From Achromobacter pulmonis (GTDB lineage: Bacteria; Pseudomonadota; Gammaproteobacteria; Burkholderiales; Burkholderiaceae_B), in the NCBI RefSeq assembly GCF_002885955.2, contig NZ_POQS01000006.1:62001-126000 (forward strand): DNA of 64,000 nt, read 5' to 3'. Position numbers and translations under genes: made by a program. The notes under the pieces are model-generated. The model worked only from the letters and a program-made list of their open reading frames with translations. It made no database searches and was not told the DNA's origin. Shown here in pieces: positions 35,988 to 45,674 of the stretch (position 1 is the stretch's first letter; every line of letters begins with the position of its first letter).

Positions 35988-36745
35988 GATGTTTCTCCTT
36001 TCGGGTTGAACAAGGTCGCGCCAGTGCGTCCTTGTTGTGATCCGGCCGGCGGGGGATGGGCTGGCCGCACCGCGCAGCGGTCGCAACACCGTGGAGAACC
36101 TGGAAGCGAAAAGAATTTGCCGCGCGAGGAAGCCGCGCAGCGGCGGGGAAATTGTTTTCGCTGGAAGGTTGCGGCCATGAAGCCCAAGGCGTAGCCGTTC
36201 CCTCGCCAGGATTCACGACAAGCCAAGGACGCACGGGCCGCCCGCCCCCGAAAGGAGACATGGCCGACTCGGCATCCCCGCGTGACGGCTGCACCGGCTT
36301 GCGCCCTGACGCGAACCAGGTCAAAGCCCCGACGACAAGGCCAGAGCGCCCCTGCCGCAGCGCGCGACCACATGCTTGAGGCGTGGTGTGGATGCTCCAT
36401 AGCGAGGCCGGGTGGCGTGTCGGTGAATCGCCCTTCGTGACGTACAGGCGCGAATCGCCAGCGTCGGGGACGGCACGCTATCGCACAACCTGCCGCAGCA
36501 AGCCGGGGCGTAGCCCTACAAGCCCCGCCCATTGCGGCGGGGCGCCATCGAAACCTTGCCCGCGCCAGCGGGCACCGATGGACGTGTCGCGTGCAAGGCA
36601 CTTGCACGTCCGCCCCGTTGCCGCCTGGACGAAGGCGGCAACGGGGCGATTTTGACTTCGACGTTGGAACCGGGCGCGGCCACCGACGCCCCGGATTTTT
36701 GACCACCGGCCCCAAGGCGGAACGGCTTGGGGCCGGTGCTGCTCG
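35988..36745. other. 758-bp non-coding region with long imperfect hairpin
   Basis: No convincing gene on either strand; the open frames lack ribosome sites and protein-like composition. A long imperfect inverted repeat lies at 36105-36162 (arms AGCGAAAAGAATTTG and its near complement CAATTTCCCCGCCGC side, inner GCCGCGC repeats). The stretch 36520-36660 has several GC-rich inverted pieces. It may hold promoters for the DUF736 gene or be a structural region of the ICE. Confidence 0.35.
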
Positions 36746-36955
36746 TTATTCCTTGGTTTCGACAATCCACCACGCGGCACGCGGCAAGGTGTGGCCGGTA
36801 ATGGGATGTAGGTCGGTCAGGTCGGCGCGGGCCGTCCAGCCACGCGGCGGACGGTAGCCGCGCACGTCGCCATCGCCGTGCCAGCGGCGGGCGCGTACCG
36901 TACCGGGGGCATAGATCGCCGCCATGCGCGGGCGGTCCGTGGTGTTGCGGCTCAT
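36746..36955 (-). CDS. Small conserved ICE protein
   Basis: 69-aa basic protein with Arg/Trp-rich middle ('RARRWHGDGDVRGYRPPRGW') and C-terminal 'HTLPRAAWWIVE'. I do not recognise a named domain. It lies 61 bp after parB in the same direction with an ATG in a plausible context, and similar small genes occupy this position in related ICEs. Confidence 0.55.
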   Translation of the reverse strand: MSRNTTDRPRMAAIYAPGTVRARRWHGDGDVRGYRPPRGWTARADLTDLHPITGHTLPRAAWWIVETKE

Positions 36956-37016
36956 GATAGGAATCCTTGGCGTGAAGCGCCCCGGCCGGAACCGGGGCGC
37001 TATCTGCGGTGCAGGA

Positions 37017-39080
37017 TCACGCGGCCAGTGCCTCGGCCTGCGGCAGCTCATCCGCCACGGCGGCGACTTCCTCCGGCGCTTCGGCGCCCGCATCCACTGC
37101 CACGGCCTGCGCGTCCTGTTGCGGGCTTTCGGTGCGGAAGATGGCGGGCATCCAGCCCGTACCATCGGCCAGCCGTTCCGCTTCGCTGGCAATGTCGGCC
37201 TTCTTCAACTTCGCCAGCCGTGCAGCGTGCGACGGTGCGAACTCGCCCACGGCTTCCAGAATCGCGGCCTTCGGCACATGCTGGAAATACCCGTCTGCGG
37301 TGGGCTGCCACCATGCGGCCATGTCCAGCCCCACAGCCTGCGCCAGTTCCGCGCCCGGCTGGTGCGCAGTGGCGCGAGGCGTCACCACGTCCACGGTCGC
37401 CGCTACGCATACCGCCAGCAGCCGCACCAGTTCGCCTTGCTCCATCGCCAGCAGCGCGACGAACAGTTCGGCGCTGTCCTGCGGCAGCGCTTCGCCCGCG
37501 ACCTGCTGCAACTCGCGCTGGGCGACGGCGGCGGGCGACTCGGGCCAGTCGGGGGCCATGCCTTCCAGCCGGTCTTGCACTTTCAGGCTCACGCCCAGCG
37601 GCAAGTCGTGGCCGTAGTGGTTGTCCTGCAAGACGCTCTGCACCATGCCATGCACCAGCGCGGCCAGCGCGACTTGCGGATGCCGGGCGACTTCGATTTG
37701 CAGCGCGGCGGTGCGGTGCGCGCTCAACCGCTGCGCCAGCCGGTCGGACAGGCTCGCGGCCTTGGGCTGCTCGGTGTCCTCGCCTTCGTCGTCGTTCCCG
37801 GCCTCGCCTTCCGCGCTGCCGAAACCCTGCCGCAAGCGTTCCAGCGTGCGCAGCGCCTTGGCTTCTGCCTCGCGCAGCAGCCCGCGATGAATCACGGCTT
37901 CGCCGCTGCGGTCGAGGGTGACGATGGCGCCGGCCACGGCGCGCACATCCGGGGCGTAGCCCTGCAAGGCTTCCTCCACGGCTTGCAGTTCCCCGGCAAC
38001 CTGTTCGCGGCGCGGTTCCAGCGCTTCGGTCTTGTCCTCGTCCTCGGCGTCGTAGGCTTCTTCCAGTTCGGTGTCGATCTTGTCGAGGCGGGTTTGCAGC
38101 GAGGCGATGCGGCGGGCTTCGCGGGCGCTCGGTTCGCGGCGCTGGCGCGGTGCGTTCTGGAACGCCTGCCGCTCGGCGTAGCTCATGTGCGGCACGGCTT
38201 CGACCCACGCCCAACCCTCGGCGCGCACGTCCCCAGCCAGCGCATCCAGCTTGCCGCGCACCAGCGTTTCCAGCAGCGTGGCGTCGGTCAGGTAGGTTCC
38301 GGCATCGCCTTCCGCGAACAGGTCGCGGCGGATGCCGCCGCCCGCCGCCGTGTAGGCGTCCAGCCCGGCGAAGCGCACCAGCGGATGCGTGGCGTCGATT
38401 TCGCGTTCGGTCAGGCGTTCGCGCAGCGCGGACGCGCCACGCTGCCATTCTGGCGCACCGTAGAACGCGCTTTCCTGCGCGGCGTGGTCGTCGGTGATGG
38501 TCAGGGCCATCAACTGTTCCAGGGTGACGGCTCCGGCGCGGTAGTCGGCCAGCAGGCGCGGCGAGACGTTGGCGAGTTTGAGACGGCGCTGCACCACCAG
38601 CGGGGTCACGCCGAAGTCGGCGGCAATGTCTTCGATGGGGCGGCCTTCCTTGACCAGTGCGGCGAACGCCTCGAACTGGTCGGCCGGGTGCATCTGCTCG
38701 CGCAGCAGGTTTTCCGCGAGGCTGACGGTACGGGCCGAAGCATCGGGCACCAGCAGGCACGCCACTTCGTAGTCGGCAGGGATGCGCTTCTTCTTCGCCA
38801 GCAGCTTCAACGCGGTCAGTCGGCGGTCGCCGGCCACCACTTCGTACTGCTCGCCATCGGCGGCGAGGATGACGACGAGATTTTGCAGCAGGCCGATGCG
38901 GGCGATGCTCGCGGCCAGTTCGGGAATGGACAGGCGCGGGGTCTTGCGTGCGTTGCGCTTGGAGCGGCGCGGCAGCAACTGCGAGAGTGGAACCAAAATC
39001 AGGTTCTTGCTCGGGTCGGCCACTTCCAGCGGCGCGGCAGTTTCGATGGCGCGGGTTTCGGTTTGGGTAACGGCGTTCAT
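37017..39080 (-). CDS. parB: ParB/RepB/Spo0J-family partition protein
   Basis: 687-aa protein, far longer than typical ParB (about 300 aa). The ParB N-terminal nuclease-like domain is at about 29-115 ('VPLSQLLPRRSKRNARKTPR', 'QYEVVAGDRRLTALKLLAKK'), then a KorB-like HTH region (about 145-185, 'IEDIAADFGVTPLVVQRRLK'). A Glu/Arg-rich coiled-coil segment is near 315-375. The Ala-rich C-terminal part is specific to ICEs. It partners ParA, or acts as a nucleoid-type regulator. Confidence 0.88.
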   Translation of the reverse strand: MNAVTQTETRAIETAAPLEVADPSKNLILVPLSQLLPRRSKRNARKTPRLSIPELAASIARIGLLQNLVVILAADGEQYEVVAGDRRLTALKLLAKKKRIPADYEVACLLVPDASARTVSLAENLLREQMHPADQFEAFAALVKEGRPIEDIAADFGVTPLVVQRRLKLANVSPRLLADYRAGAVTLEQLMALTITDDHAAQESAFYGAPEWQRGASALRERLTEREIDATHPLVRFAGLDAYTAAGGGIRRDLFAEGDAGTYLTDATLLETLVRGKLDALAGDVRAEGWAWVEAVPHMSYAERQAFQNAPRQRREPSAREARRIASLQTRLDKIDTELEEAYDAEDEDKTEALEPRREQVAGELQAVEEALQGYAPDVRAVAGAIVTLDRSGEAVIHRGLLREAEAKALRTLERLRQGFGSAEGEAGNDDEGEDTEQPKAASLSDRLAQRLSAHRTAALQIEVARHPQVALAALVHGMVQSVLQDNHYGHDLPLGVSLKVQDRLEGMAPDWPESPAAVAQRELQQVAGEALPQDSAELFVALLAMEQGELVRLLAVCVAATVDVVTPRATAHQPGAELAQAVGLDMAAWWQPTADGYFQHVPKAAILEAVGEFAPSHAARLAKLKKADIASEAERLADGTGWMPAIFRTESPQQDAQAVAVDAGAEAPEEVAAVADELPQAEALAA

Positions 39081-39159
39081 GGTGATAACTCCTTGCGGTT
39101 AGGGATGCAGCAGCGAGAGAAGCGGCAAGGGCTGCTGCCTGCCCCTGCCGCGTGGGGGT

Positions 39160-39987
39160 TCAGGCTTTCAACTGGCGCATGCCATCGGCCAGCAGCCAAA
39201 GCGCACGGTTGAGGCGGATGTTCTGGTCGATGCCCTGTACCGGGCGGGTTTGCTGGCGGCGTCCGTTGGCGCTGCGCCCGCGCAGGCCGCCTTGGGTCAG
39301 GTTCTCTTGCGTGCGGTTGAACACGCTCCACAAGTCCGGGCGGCGGTCATCAAAGCGGCGCGGCATCAGGATTTGCGATTCCGTGATGGGCGCGGGCTTG
39401 TCGGGGTCGTCGTACTTGAGGGCCAGCGCGGCGCGGGCGAACACTTCGGATTCGCCATCGTTCAAGGTGATGGCGCGCATGGAATCGCGGGATTCCTGCA
39501 CGCGGTCGAAGCCGCGCAAGACTTCGTAAGCGCCTTCGATGACGGAACCGGCCACGTCGCCTTTGTGGGGCACGCGCACGTCCGCCACCGTGTCGCCGCA
39601 GACAAGGCCATTGCTGCACACGAACCGGAACATTCCGGCCAGCATCTGATAGCTGCTCGTGCCGTCATGCGAGTTCAGCAGCACGATTTCGTTAGCCTCC
39701 GCGCCGTTGATCTGGCTGGCGTGGCGCAGGCGCAGCATGTGTTTGGTGTAGTCGCGGCGGTCGTCGTGGCGCACGCGGGTTTGCGCTGCCATGAAGGGTT
39801 CAAACCCTTCCTTGCGTAGTTCCGCCAGCACGGCGGCGGTGGGGATATAGGCGTACCGTTCGGAACGGCTTTCGTGCGGCGCGTCCGCGAAGATGGACGG
39901 GGCCACACGGCGGATTTGGTCATCGGACAGCGGGTAATCGCTGCGCAGCGACGGGGAACGGGAAGCGAATCGGGATGCGAGTTGCAT
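39160..39987 (-). CDS. DUF932 family protein
   Basis: 275-aa DUF932/phage-plasmid-like protein ('ERYAYIPTAAVLAELRKEGF', 'YQMLAGMFRFVCSNGLVCGD'). Function unknown; nearly always carried by ICEs of this family next to parB. The ATG at 39987 follows AGGAGAAATG. It is the last backbone gene before the defence cargo. Confidence 0.88.
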   Translation of the reverse strand: MQLASRFASRSPSLRSDYPLSDDQIRRVAPSIFADAPHESRSERYAYIPTAAVLAELRKEGFEPFMAAQTRVRHDDRRDYTKHMLRLRHASQINGAEANEIVLLNSHDGTSSYQMLAGMFRFVCSNGLVCGDTVADVRVPHKGDVAGSVIEGAYEVLRGFDRVQESRDSMRAITLNDGESEVFARAALALKYDDPDKPAPITESQILMPRRFDDRRPDLWSVFNRTQENLTQGGLRGRSANGRRQQTRPVQGIDQNIRLNRALWLLADGMRQLKA

Positions 39988-40612
39988 TGCATTTCTCCTG
40001 ACGAAAAGGGTTTGCTGTTCAAACCGCACACCGGATTCCTAGATTCGGAGCCCAGCCTTTCGGCTGTTCGGTGCGGTCGGCACGAGGAACCCGGTTGGCC
40101 CTGTTGCCACCGTCTTTCCTGAGTTCATCGCCCGCGGCCAAAGGAGCGCGCGGACGGGGGCCGTCAAGGAGACAAGCGCAGGGTTGGTGCGGCCCGCAGG
40201 CGCAGCCGAGGACACGGCCCTGCGCGCCTTGACGGCACACGGGAGCGGGCTACGGTCGCGGGTAAGGTGATGAAGTCAGGGGAGACGGCTGGACAAGGCA
40301 ACGGCCATCCCTTTGTGCTGACCGCACGCAAGCGAAGCGCGCAGGCCCGAAGCTGGAAGCCGGGCCGGAGGCGTCAGGGATGTGGAAGGCTGGCGAATGC
40401 CAGTCCCGTCAGGGATGAGCGAATAGCGAACCTGGAGCAGCGCGGTCCGCGAAGCGGAGACGCAGGCGCACACTTTCAGCTATCATTTGTAAGGAAATTT
40501 ACAAGAAAGTATTTCAAGCCAGCGATTAATTACGACTTCAGTTAAATAACTATCGCAATCCTCAATTCGAGATTTGCTTCATCGAAGCACCAACGACAAA
40601 TGGAGATAAGTC
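39988..40612. other. 625-bp non-coding region at backbone/cargo boundary
   Basis: No supported gene. A long-armed inverted repeat spans 40160-40236 (GCCGTCAAGG / CCTTGACGGC with inner GCGCAGGG / CCCTGCGC). Composition changes sharply near 40480 from GC-rich ICE DNA to AT-rich DNA that carries the promoter region of the TIR operon, so this is where foreign cargo begins. Confidence 0.45.
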
Positions 40613-40947
40613 ATGGCGAATAAATGCTTTCTGAGCTTTCACTATAAACAGGATAGTTGGCGCGTGTCGCAAGTTCGGCAAATCGGAGCTATCGAAAAAC
40701 AGCCTCTACTGGATTCGAACAAATGGGAAGAAATCAAGAAAGCAGGCGATGATGCCATCAAAAAATGGATCGCCGACAACATGAAAGGCAAAGAATGCCT
40801 TGTCGTACTTGTGGGCGAGAAGACTGCCAGCCGCCGCTGGGTCAAACACGAGATAAAGAAAGCCTGGAAGGACGGGCTGGGTGTACTCGCCATCCATGTC
40901 CACAATCTGAAAGACTCAGACGGAAATCAGTCGTCGAAAGGATCTAA

Positions 40948-42143
40948 GGAACCTCTGAACAAGTCCAACGAACCTGTCAGAATATAAGTTATTGAAAACA
41001 GTCCGATCCGAGTGAACCCGATGAGCCAGTTGAGTTTTTCCGAAGCCGAGTACGTTGGCAAACGCAAGAAAACGCGCCGTGAGAAGTTTCTGGCCAAGAT
41101 GGAGCGTGCGGTGCCGTGGAAGCTCTTTGCCGATCTGGTCGATCCGCATTACCCCAAACCGGGCATCGGTCGTCCACCGTATCCGCTGGAAACGATGCTG
41201 CGCATCTACTTCATGCAACTGTGGTTTTCGCTGTCGGACCCGGCCATGGAAGAGACGCTGTACGACAGCTTTTCGATGCGCCAGTTTGCCAAACTGCCTG
41301 GAGGTCGTGTGCCGGACGAGACCACCATTTTGAACTTCCGTCATCTGCTCGAGCAGCACAACATTGCCGACCAAGCGCTTGAGGCGGTCAACCTGCTGTT
41401 GCAGGATCAAGGCATTCAGGTGCGCAAAGGCACCATTGTGGACGCCACAATTATCGATGCACCCAGCTCGACCAAGAACGCCAGCGGCACGCGGGACCCC
41501 GAGATGCATCAGACCAAAAAGGGAAACCAGTGGCACTTTGGGATGAAGGCCCACATTGGGGTTGATCTTCACAGCGGGCTGGTCCACACGGTGGTGGGCA
41601 CCGCTGCCAATGAGCATGATGTTACTCAGGCGGCTGCGTTGCTGCATGGTGAAGAAACGTTGGCTTTTGGCGATGCCGGTTATCAAGGCGTAGACAAACG
41701 ACCCGAGCACCAAGGGCGTGACGTAACCTGGCACATTGCCATGCGCCCCGGCAAACGGCGCGCCTTGGGTAACAGCGCAATTGATCGTTTGACGCAAAAC
41801 ATTGAGCGGGCCAAATCCAGTCTTCGAGCCAAGGTTGAGCATCCGTTTCGTGTCATCAAATGCCAATTCGGGTTTCGTAAAGTCAGATTCCGTGGACTGG
41901 CCAAGAACACTGCGCATTTGAAAATGTTGTTTACGCTGTCCAATATCTGGATGGCACGCCGCCCGTTGACGGCGGTGGCAGGGTAAGTGCGCCCAAAAAG
42001 CGCCAACAGGCCCGAAAACGGGCCTGATCGGGGTGCAAACAACCCGAAAGTGGCGATGATTTGAGCAGTTTTTAACCATTTTTGAATACTTTGGTCATGA
42101 GGTCGATTTTTGGATGTTTGAAATCGAGTTCTTCAGACCTTCC
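40948..42143 (+). mobile_element. IS5-family insertion sequence
   Basis: 1196-bp element with imperfect 18-bp terminal repeats (left GGAACCTCTGAACAAGTC, right end inverted GGAAGGTCTGAAGAACTC, 14 of 18 matching). It is flanked by the 4-bp duplication CTAA at 40944-40947 and 42144-42147, the target type of IS5. It carries one transposase gene and interrupts a TIR-like gene. Confidence 0.93.
41021..41986 (+). CDS. IS5-family DDE transposase
   Basis: 321-aa transposase with an N-terminal DUF772 domain ('KPGIGRPPYPLETMLRIYFM') and a DDE domain: 'GTIVDATIIDAPSS' (first Asp), 'LAFGDAGYQGVDKR' (second Asp) and the C-terminal Glu region near 'RAKVEHPFRVIKCQFGF'. Apparently intact. The ATG at 41021 is preferred over a GTG 9 bp earlier. 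Confidence 0.95.
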   Translation: MSQLSFSEAEYVGKRKKTRREKFLAKMERAVPWKLFADLVDPHYPKPGIGRPPYPLETMLRIYFMQLWFSLSDPAMEETLYDSFSMRQFAKLPGGRVPDETTILNFRHLLEQHNIADQALEAVNLLLQDQGIQVRKGTIVDATIIDAPSSTKNASGTRDPEMHQTKKGNQWHFGMKAHIGVDLHSGLVHTVVGTAANEHDVTQAAALLHGEETLAFGDAGYQGVDKRPEHQGRDVTWHIAMRPGKRRALGNSAIDRLTQNIERAKSSLRAKVEHPFRVIKCQFGFRKVRFRGLAKNTAHLKMLFTLSNIWMARRPLTAVAG

Positions 42144-42394
42144 CTAATCCGTTTACAGGCCTCACCGTTGATGGAGAAGCTGTCACGGGTAAAGTCTACG
42201 ATCCGCCATACACCACCAGCACCAATGTGTATGACTACATCAAGTCGAATATTGAAACTTGGGTCAGCGACGCTATAAAGGCACGATGAACCGGCAATAT
42301 CTGAATTGCATCCTGCGAGGTGTCGTTTGCTGTGGAGGATGCGGGTCACCTACATCCAAATTTGCCTGGGTTTAGTGTAATAGATGGAGTCAAA

Positions 42395-42997
42395 ATGCCA
42401 CGCAGAACATTCTTTTCTTTTCACTATGAGCCTGATGTATGGCGCGCCTGGAATGTCCGCAACAGTTGGGTTGTGAAGGAATCCGATGAGGAAAGCCGGG
42501 GCTTCTTTGACAGCAGCGTGTTTGAGGCATCGAAAAAAGAGAGTGACGATGCACTAAAGACTTTTCTCCGCAAGGGGTTGGAGAATACTTCGGTAACTTG
42601 TGTCCTTGCTGGAACCCATACATGGTCACGGCGATGGGTGCGCTACGAAATTGCTCGCAGTGTTATCAAGGGAAACGGCTTGCTAACCGTTTTCATTCAC
42701 GGTGTCCAGAATAAAGACAAAGCGACATCTACAAAGGGTGCTGATCCATTGGCGCAGATGGGACTTTATAGAACCGATCGCGGCATATATCTCGCCGAGT
42801 GGAAGGACGGAAAGTGGGTGGCCTACGCAGATTACACGCTTGCGATTCCTGAGGGTGATCTGTGGTTCACAGCACCAAAAACGAATAGCGTAGTCCAACT
42901 GTCAAATCACTGCCTGAGTTACGATTTCATAGGCCAGGATGGCAGGAAAAATATTGGCGGATGGATTGAAACTGCTGCGGGAATGGCTGGCCGATGA
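42395..42997 (+). CDS. TIR-like (DUF1863) protein, second copy
   Basis: 200-aa protein of the same family as the interrupted gene before it: 'TFFSFHYEPDVWRAWNVRNSW', 'SVTCVLAGTHTWSRRWVRYEI' (with the conserved Glu) and 'ATSTKGADPL'. An extra C-terminal part of about 65 residues ('IYLAEWKDGKWVAYADYTLA') is not in the first copy. Multiple divergent ThsB-like sensors in one operon are known for Thoeris and are thought to widen the range of phages sensed. Overlaps the next TIR gene by 4 bp. Intact. Confidence 0.82.
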   Translation: MPRRTFFSFHYEPDVWRAWNVRNSWVVKESDEESRGFFDSSVFEASKKESDDALKTFLRKGLENTSVTCVLAGTHTWSRRWVRYEIARSVIKGNGLLTVFIHGVQNKDKATSTKGADPLAQMGLYRTDRGIYLAEWKDGKWVAYADYTLAIPEGDLWFTAPKTNSVVQLSNHCLSYDFIGQDGRKNIGGWIETAAGMAGR

Positions 42998-44181
42998 GCG
43001 AGAACTCAAGCATGAGATCACCCTACCAGCTTATCCTGCTGGGTGCGGTCCATGGGCATGACACTCGCCTCCGCCGTAGCGTTGATCTGGCGCTTCAGGG
43101 GCTCGGGATTCCGAGCAACGCAATTACGTTTCTCAGCGATGCCAACGCCTCTAACCGCAGCTTAAAATCGCCGGTGATGGCAGTATTTTTCGGCTCGTCG
43201 GAAAGCACTGCCGATACCGCACTTGTGACGGAGTTGATTGATGACTCGATCGTTATCGCTCCGGTCGTTTCGGATTTGTCCCAGGTTCATGCAGAAATTC
43301 CGCCGCAGCTCAGACATGTCAATGCTATTGTATTGGGCACCAACGATGAAGGCATCACCCGCCTCGTTACGCTAGTCCTTGAGACATTTAGGCTGTTGCG
43401 ACGTGAGCGACGACTTTTCATCAGTTACAAACGAACAGGGTCTCAGCCGCTGGCCGATCGGTTGTACGATGCGCTCGATGCTCGTGGCTTTGACGTTTTC
43501 ATCGACGTGAGGTCAGTGCCTCCAGCCGCAGATTTCCAATCACAACTCTGGCACAGGATGTCGGATTCCGATGTCGTGGTGCTGATCGACACACCTGGCT
43601 TCAGAGAAGGTCGTTGGACGGCTGAAGAATTGGCGCGCGCAAACGCGACCAATGTGCAAATCTTGCACCTACTATGGCCGGGGCAAAAGGAAGACCCTGC
43701 ATCGTCCTTCAGCCACTTCATGAAGCTTAGGCGTCGGGACTTCTTTGGATTTATTCCAATGCGGGGGCGTTGGGCCACGAAGGGATTGGTGACGAGAATT
43801 TGCGACGAGGTCGAACGGCTACGCGCACCAGCAATTGCCGCCCGCCACCGATATTTGGTCGATAACTTTTGCGACGCCGCCCGCGACGAGGGACTTGATC
43901 CAAGTGTTCAGATTGAAGGCTGGATTTCTCTCAAAACCGAGTCCAATCGAACGCTGGCGATCGTACCGGCAGTGGGAATACCAACCGCTGATCGCATCAA
44001 CGAAGTGTTCGAAGCCATTACCAACCCCACTGTTGAGACGAGAGAAATATGGGTGATTTACGACAATAGAGGTGTACTGAGAACGTGGCTCTCTCACCTA
44101 GATTGGCTTGACTCGTATTTGCCGATCCGGGCCGTGCAAATGTCGAAGGCGCCACAACTTCTGAAGGAGCTCACCGCATGA
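42994..44181 (+). CDS. TIR domain protein with N-terminal receiver-like region
   Basis: 395-aa protein. Residues about 8-128 form a Rossmann-like segment ('AVFFGSSESTADTALVTELI') of unknown type. A TIR domain is at about 139-270, starting 'RRLFISYKRTGSQPLADRLY', with the putative NADase Glu in 'RWTAEELARA' (Glu211/212). The last 120 residues may be a separate domain ('IEGWISLKTESNRTLAIVPA'). Coupled by ATGA overlaps to the TIR-like gene before and the SLOG gene after. Likely effector or signal synthase of the operon; no SIR2 partner is present. Confidence 0.8.
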   Translation: MSENSSMRSPYQLILLGAVHGHDTRLRRSVDLALQGLGIPSNAITFLSDANASNRSLKSPVMAVFFGSSESTADTALVTELIDDSIVIAPVVSDLSQVHAEIPPQLRHVNAIVLGTNDEGITRLVTLVLETFRLLRRERRLFISYKRTGSQPLADRLYDALDARGFDVFIDVRSVPPAADFQSQLWHRMSDSDVVVLIDTPGFREGRWTAEELARANATNVQILHLLWPGQKEDPASSFSHFMKLRRRDFFGFIPMRGRWATKGLVTRICDEVERLRAPAIAARHRYLVDNFCDAARDEGLDPSVQIEGWISLKTESNRTLAIVPAVGIPTADRINEVFEAITNPTVETREIWVIYDNRGVLRTWLSHLDWLDSYLPIRAVQMSKAPQLLKELTA

Positions 44182-44505
44182 TAGATATATTTCTATCTGC
44201 CAGCGTGCCTTTGCCTGATCGCAATCGGGTATTTTTCGACACCGCCGATGTTCTTGCTATACGGGAAGCAATCAAGGCTTTGGTTGAAGTAGTGTTGCCG
44301 ATTGGACGAATCACGTGCGGCGGCCATCCGGCGATAACGCCGCTATTGGCTCTCTTTTCCCGCGAGGCAAACCTTGACCGCAACAGGGTGGCGATTTACC
44401 AAAGTAAGCTTTTTGAGGGTCGATTGCCTCCTGAGCTAGCGTGGTCTGCCCCCTGAAAAGTGGTCCTCCCTGAAGTAGGCTATTGAGCCGTAGGAGGACG
44501 TTGGA

Positions 44506-44784
44506 ATGCCCCAGAAGAAGCACAAACCCGAAGAGATCGTGGCGAAGCTGCGCCAAGTCGATGTTCTGTTGTCGCAAGGTCGTTCTGTCGGAGAAGCGGT
44601 CCGTTTGATCGGCGTGACGCAGTTTACGTATTACCGGTGGCGCAAGGAGTTCGGTGGCCTGAAGGGTGACCAGGTGAAGCGGCTGAAGGAGCTCGAGAAA
44701 GAGAATGACCGGCTGCGCAAGGCGGTCTCGGACCTGACACTCGAGAAGCTGATCCTGAAAGAGGCTGCTTCGGGAAACTTCTGA
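44506..44784 (+). CDS. IS3-family transposase OrfA
   Basis: 92-aa HTH protein: 'PEEIVAKLRQVDVLLSQGRS' and 'TQFTYYRWRKEFGGLKGDQV', then a leucine-zipper-like helix ('LKELEKENDRLRKAVSDLTL'). Overlaps OrfB's frame; the full transposase OrfAB is normally made by -1 frameshifting near the orfA end. Confidence 0.92.
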   Translation: MPQKKHKPEEIVAKLRQVDVLLSQGRSVGEAVRLIGVTQFTYYRWRKEFGGLKGDQVKRLKELEKENDRLRKAVSDLTLEKLILKEAASGNF

Positions 44785-44819
44785 GCCCCGCTCGCCGTCG
44801 CCGTTGCGTCGATCGTGTC

Positions 44820-45674
44820 ATGGCGAAGTTCTCCGTCTCGGAGCGGTTTGCCTGCAAGGTTCTCGGCCAGCATCGTTCGACCCAGCGCAAAAAGCCGCAA
44901 GGCCGGCCCGATGAAGAGGCGTTGACCTCCGACATCATCCGGCTCGCTTCCCGCTATGGCCGTTATGGCTATCGCAGGATCACGGCGATGCTGCGGTCTG
45001 AAGGCTGGACGGTGAACGCCAAGCGTGTCGAACGGATCTGGCGGCGGGAGGGGCTGAAGGTTCCCCAGAAGCAACCGAAGAAGGGGCGGCTCTGGTTGAA
45101 TGACGGATCGTGCATCCGGCTTCGACCCGAGCATCCAAACCATGTCTGGTCCTATGACTTCGTCGAGGGTCGGACCCACGATGGCAGGAGATTCCGCATG
45201 CTCAACATCATCGACGAGTTCACCAGGGAATGCCTTGCAATCCGCATCGATCGCAAGCTCAACTCGACCGACGTCATCGACGCCCTGTCGGACCTGTTCA
45301 TCCTGCGTGGTGTGCCCGGCCATGTCCGTTCCGACAACGGCCCGGAGTTCATCGCCAAGGCTGTACGGGAGTGGATCGTAGCCGTCGGCGCAAAGACAGC
45401 GTTCATCGAACCTGGAAGCCCTTGGGAGAACGGCTACTGCGAGAGCTTCAACTCGAAGCTCCGCGACGAACTGCTCGACGGTGAGATCTTCTACAGCCTC
45501 GCCGAGGCCAAGATCATCATCGAAGCCTGGCGGCGGTACTACAACACCGAGAGGCCACACTCGTCGCTTGGATACAAGCCACCGGCACCCGAGGCCATCA
45601 TCTGGCCTGCGCCAGCAAGCGGAGCAGCACCGTCATCTGCCCAGGCAATAGCCCCAAGGCCGATCATGAACTAA
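44820..45674 (+). CDS. IS3-family transposase OrfB (DDE integrase)
   Basis: 284-aa rve-type integrase domain: 'HVWSYDFVEGRTHDGRRFRM' (first Asp), 'VRSDNGPEFIAKAVREWI' (second Asp) and 'PGSPWENGYCESFNSKLRDE' (Glu), plus the C-terminal 'NTERPHSSLGYKPPAPE'. All catalytic residues are present. Confidence 0.94.
   Translation: MAKFSVSERFACKVLGQHRSTQRKKPQGRPDEEALTSDIIRLASRYGRYGYRRITAMLRSEGWTVNAKRVERIWRREGLKVPQKQPKKGRLWLNDGSCIRLRPEHPNHVWSYDFVEGRTHDGRRFRMLNIIDEFTRECLAIRIDRKLNSTDVIDALSDLFILRGVPGHVRSDNGPEFIAKAVREWIVAVGAKTAFIEPGSPWENGYCESFNSKLRDELLDGEIFYSLAEAKIIIEAWRRYYNTERPHSSLGYKPPAPEAIIWPAPASGAAPSSAQAIAPRPIMN

Larger units (their letters stand above)
40613..42289 (+). pseudogene. TIR-like (DUF1863, ThsB-type) protein, interrupted by IS5-type element
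   Basis: The 5' part (40613-40947) and 3' part (42148-42289) join to a 158-codon frame once the IS and one CTAA copy are removed. The join reads '...SSKGS-NPFTGLTVDGEAV...', and the ending '...ETWVSDAIKAR' closes in frame. Family features are the start 'KCFLSFHYKQDSWRVSQVRQ', 'KECLVVLVGEKTASRRWVKHE' and 'NPF' tail, as in Thoeris ThsB TIR proteins, which make a nucleotide signal from NAD on phage infection. The insertion removes the last 47 residues, so the product is likely inactive. First gene of a TIR/SLOG operon. Confidence 0.85.

Noticed and set aside
40613-44181. Classical Thoeris with ThsA
   Set aside because: No SIR2 or macro domain ThsA is present in the window; only TIR and SLOG proteins, so the name Thoeris is used only as a comparison.
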